This document shows positions 6,721 through 8,263 of a DNA stretch of 8,263 bases, piece after piece. Position 1 is the stretch's first letter. Every line of letters begins with the position of its first letter. Under the pieces are notes generated by a model. The model worked only from the letters and a program-made list of their open reading frames with translations. It ran no database searches and had not been told where the DNA came from. Source of the stretch: Candidatus Bipolaricaulota bacterium (lineage in GTDB: Bacteria; Bipolaricaulota; Bipolaricaulia; UBA7950; UBA9294); NCBI GenBank assembly GCA_020350845.1, contig CP070725.1, forward strand, positions 788,533 through 796,795. Reading direction: 5' to 3'. The translations under genes and the position numbers were made by a program.

Positions 6721-7401
6721 ATGGACGCGGGGAATGGCGCAGGCCCGAGCCGGAGCCGCTACTTCACCGTGGAGACGATTCGTGCGGCCTCGGCGCGGAT
6801 GCTCGCGGATCTCGAGTCGACGGCCCGCGGGCGGCTCCGTCTCCGCCCGGAGCGCTCCGCCCTCCTGATCGTCGACATGCAGGCGGCGTTCCTCGATGCG
6901 ACATCGCACGCCTTCGTTCCCTCCGCCGAGGCGATCCTTCCCGGCTTGGCGGAGCTGCAGTCGGCGTTCGCCGATCGAGGGCTCCCCGTGATCTGCACCC
7001 GCCACGGGAACCGCGAGCAAGACGCAGGGATGATGGCGACCTGGTGGGGGCGTCGGATCGAGGCCGGGTCCTCGGCCACGCACCTCGCCGAGGCGCTCGC
7101 CGAGAACTGCCGCCGGGTCCTCGAGAAGACGCAGTATGACGCCTTCCACCGGACCTCACTGCACGCCGACCTGTCGCGACTCGGCGTGGAGCAGATCGTC
7201 CTCACCGGGGTGATGACCCACCTCTGCTGCGACACAACGGCGCGCTCGGCGTTCGTGCACGGCTACGAGGTCTTCCTCCCCGTGGACGGCACGGCGACCT
7301 ACAACGAGGAGCTGCACAGGGCGAGCCTCCTCGGCCTCTCCCACGGCGTGGCGCAGCTGGTCCTTGTGGCCGATCTGCTGCGCCGCATGGAGGCGGTGTG
7401 A
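6721..7401 (+). CDS. Isochorismatase-like cysteine hydrolase (226 aa)
   Basis: The ATG at 6721 is chosen because the conserved N-terminal block RYFTVETIRAASARML (14-27) requires it; the frame also reads open leftwards to about 5530, but that part is antisense to the amidase. No Shine-Dalgarno is visible upstream. The Asp-Lys-Cys triad is present: D52 in LLIVDMQAAFLD, K136 in LEKTQYDAF, and C169 in GVMTHLCCDTTARSAF, after the expected cis-peptide (V164-M165). The family includes nicotinamidases, N-carbamoylsarcosine amidases and true isochorismatases. The presence of a Cys nucleophile argues for C-N hydrolysis rather than isochorismate chemistry, but the substrate is not identifiable. It ends at TGA 7399-7401, overlapping the flavoprotein start by 4 bases, which implies translational coupling and a shared pathway. 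Probably cytoplasmic. Confidence 0.9.
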   Translation: MDAGNGAGPSRSRYFTVETIRAASARMLADLESTARGRLRLRPERSALLIVDMQAAFLDATSHAFVPSAEAILPGLAELQSAFADRGLPVICTRHGNREQDAGMMATWWGRRIEAGSSATHLAEALAENCRRVLEKTQYDAFHRTSLHADLSRLGVEQIVLTGVMTHLCCDTTARSAFVHGYEVFLPVDGTATYNEELHRASLLGLSHGVAQLVLVADLLRRMEAV

Positions 7402-8263
7402 CGGCGGTGGAGATCGGCGTGGTCGGCGGGGGACCTGCAGGCGTCGCAGCGGCGGTGCAGCTTCGTCGCCACGGCCTCGAGGTGCTCCTCTTCGAGGCCG
7501 ACGCGATCGGCGGGTTGACGCGGAACGCGCACAGCATGGAGAACCTCCCGGGATTCCCTGACGGGATCACCGGACCGCAGTTCGCACGGCGGCTTGCCGA
7601 GCATCTCACGAGCGCCGGCGTCGACCCGGTTCACGAGGAGGTCGCATCGATCGCGTACGACGGCGGTTTCGAGCTGTGCACGGAGCGCGCCAGGCACCGG
7701 ATCGGACGCCTGGTGATCGCCACGGGGACGGAACCGATTCCCCTTGACGATCCGGAGATCGGCCCCGCCGTCGCTTCACGCGTCCTCTACGAGGTTCATC
7801 GGATCGCTCGTATCGAGGGCAGCAGGGTGGCTATCATCGGCGCCGGAGATGCGGCGTTCGACTACGCGCTCACGTTGTCGGCGAGAAACGAGGTGACGAT
7901 TCTCAACCGATCGAAGAGGCGTCGGTGCCTTCCCCTGCTGTGGGAGCGATGTCGCGCGACGCGATCGATTACGTACCTCGAGAACACTCGGGTGACGAGG
8001 ATCGAAGAGGGGGAGCGTGGACTGAGCGTGGGCACGACAGGCAGAAGCGGCGAGCAACACCTCGATGTGGATTACCTCATTGCTGCCATCGGCCGTCGCC
8101 CGCGCATGCCGGCGCTCGATCCCCGGCTTGAGGGACGTGTCGGCCCGCTCAAGGAGGCAGGGATTCTGTTCCTCGCGGGAGATGTCCGTGGCGGACGAAC
8201 GCGTCAGGCATCGATTGCGTTCGCGGACGGTGTCCGCGCGGCGATGGAGATCGCCGCCGCCAC
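7398..8263 (+). CDS. Thioredoxin-reductase-like NAD(P)/FAD oxidoreductase, 3'-truncated by the window edge
   Basis: The GTG at 7398 overlaps the upstream stop (GTGA) and has GGAGG at 7389-7393 with a 4-base spacer, so the start is well supported. It runs in frame to the last base; 288 residues are visible and only a short C-terminal end should be missing. Residues 5-15 are the FAD Rossmann motif (EIGVVGGGPAG), followed by MENLPGFPDGITGPQF (47-62), a block seen in thioredoxin reductases. VIATG (106-110) and the second nucleotide-binding motif VAIIGAGDAAFDYA (144-157) follow, and the C-terminal FAD block is LAGDVRGGRTRQASIAFADGVRAA (259-282). The redox CxxC normally just before the second dinucleotide motif is absent, so it is not a thioredoxin reductase. 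A ferredoxin/flavodoxin reductase or small-molecule dehydrogenase role is more likely. It is translationally coupled to the cysteine hydrolase upstream. Confidence 0.88.
   Translation, partial: MTAVEIGVVGGGPAGVAAAVQLRRHGLEVLLFEADAIGGLTRNAHSMENLPGFPDGITGPQFARRLAEHLTSAGVDPVHEEVASIAYDGGFELCTERARHRIGRLVIATGTEPIPLDDPEIGPAVASRVLYEVHRIARIEGSRVAIIGAGDAAFDYALTLSARNEVTILNRSKRRRCLPLLWERCRATRSITYLENTRVTRIEEGERGLSVGTTGRSGEQHLDVDYLIAAIGRRPRMPALDPRLEGRVGPLKEAGILFLAGDVRGGRTRQASIAFADGVRAAMEIAAA

Noticed and set aside
6604..7149. Upstream extension of the amidase frame, antisense to the hydrolase
   Set aside because: The amidase family N-terminus begins at GTG 6603 behind a strong GAGGAGG. The extension is low-complexity and lies opposite a clear gene.

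Overview
This is a GC-rich bacterial chromosomal segment. A few lines counted by hand give about 60% GC over the first ~410 bases and about 70% in the core genes. Most genes have clear Shine-Dalgarno sequences (GGAGG or GAGGAGG, 5-6 bases before the start). The gene content (COG1033-type exporter, Mut7-C nuclease, YbaK deacylase, amidase, isochorismatase-like hydrolase) does not fix a phylum. No rRNA, tRNA, CRISPR array, insertion sequence or phage gene was found.

Layout. Bases 1-411 hold the end of an unrecognised plus-strand reading frame with lower GC and more relaxed codon use than its neighbours. Bases 525-713 encode a 62-residue, highly charged small protein with a strong ribosome binding site. 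Four minus-strand genes follow, listed here in transcription order from right to left: an amidase-signature hydrolase (6603-5098), a YbaK-type aminoacyl-tRNA deacylase (4990-4523), a Mut7-C nuclease with an N-terminal ubiquitin-like domain (4499-3705), and a 952-residue protein (3610-752). Divergently from the amidase, a plus-strand pair encodes an isochorismatase-like cysteine hydrolase (6721-7401) and, overlapping it by 4 bases, a thioredoxin-reductase-like flavoprotein without the redox CxxC (7398 to the window edge).

The most unusual object is the 952-residue reading frame. It joins a complete TetR-family repressor (residues 1 to about 186) in frame to a complete 12-helix RND/MMPL-type exporter (about residues 203-952). 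Its 5' region carries nested palindromes (3631-3660) that look like a TetR operator. The junction holds a GC-rich stem-loop and an in-frame GTG preceded by AGGGG. The locus may therefore make a membrane-tethered repressor-pump, a separate pump from internal initiation, or both.

How the genes may work together (inference). The fusion is probably a self-contained, autoregulated efflux unit. YbaK and Mut7-C are 23 bases apart, probably co-transcribed, and both act on RNA or tRNA. The amidase and the hydrolase-flavoprotein pair flank a 117-base divergent promoter region and may belong to one small-molecule pathway, but the substrate cannot be read from the sequence.
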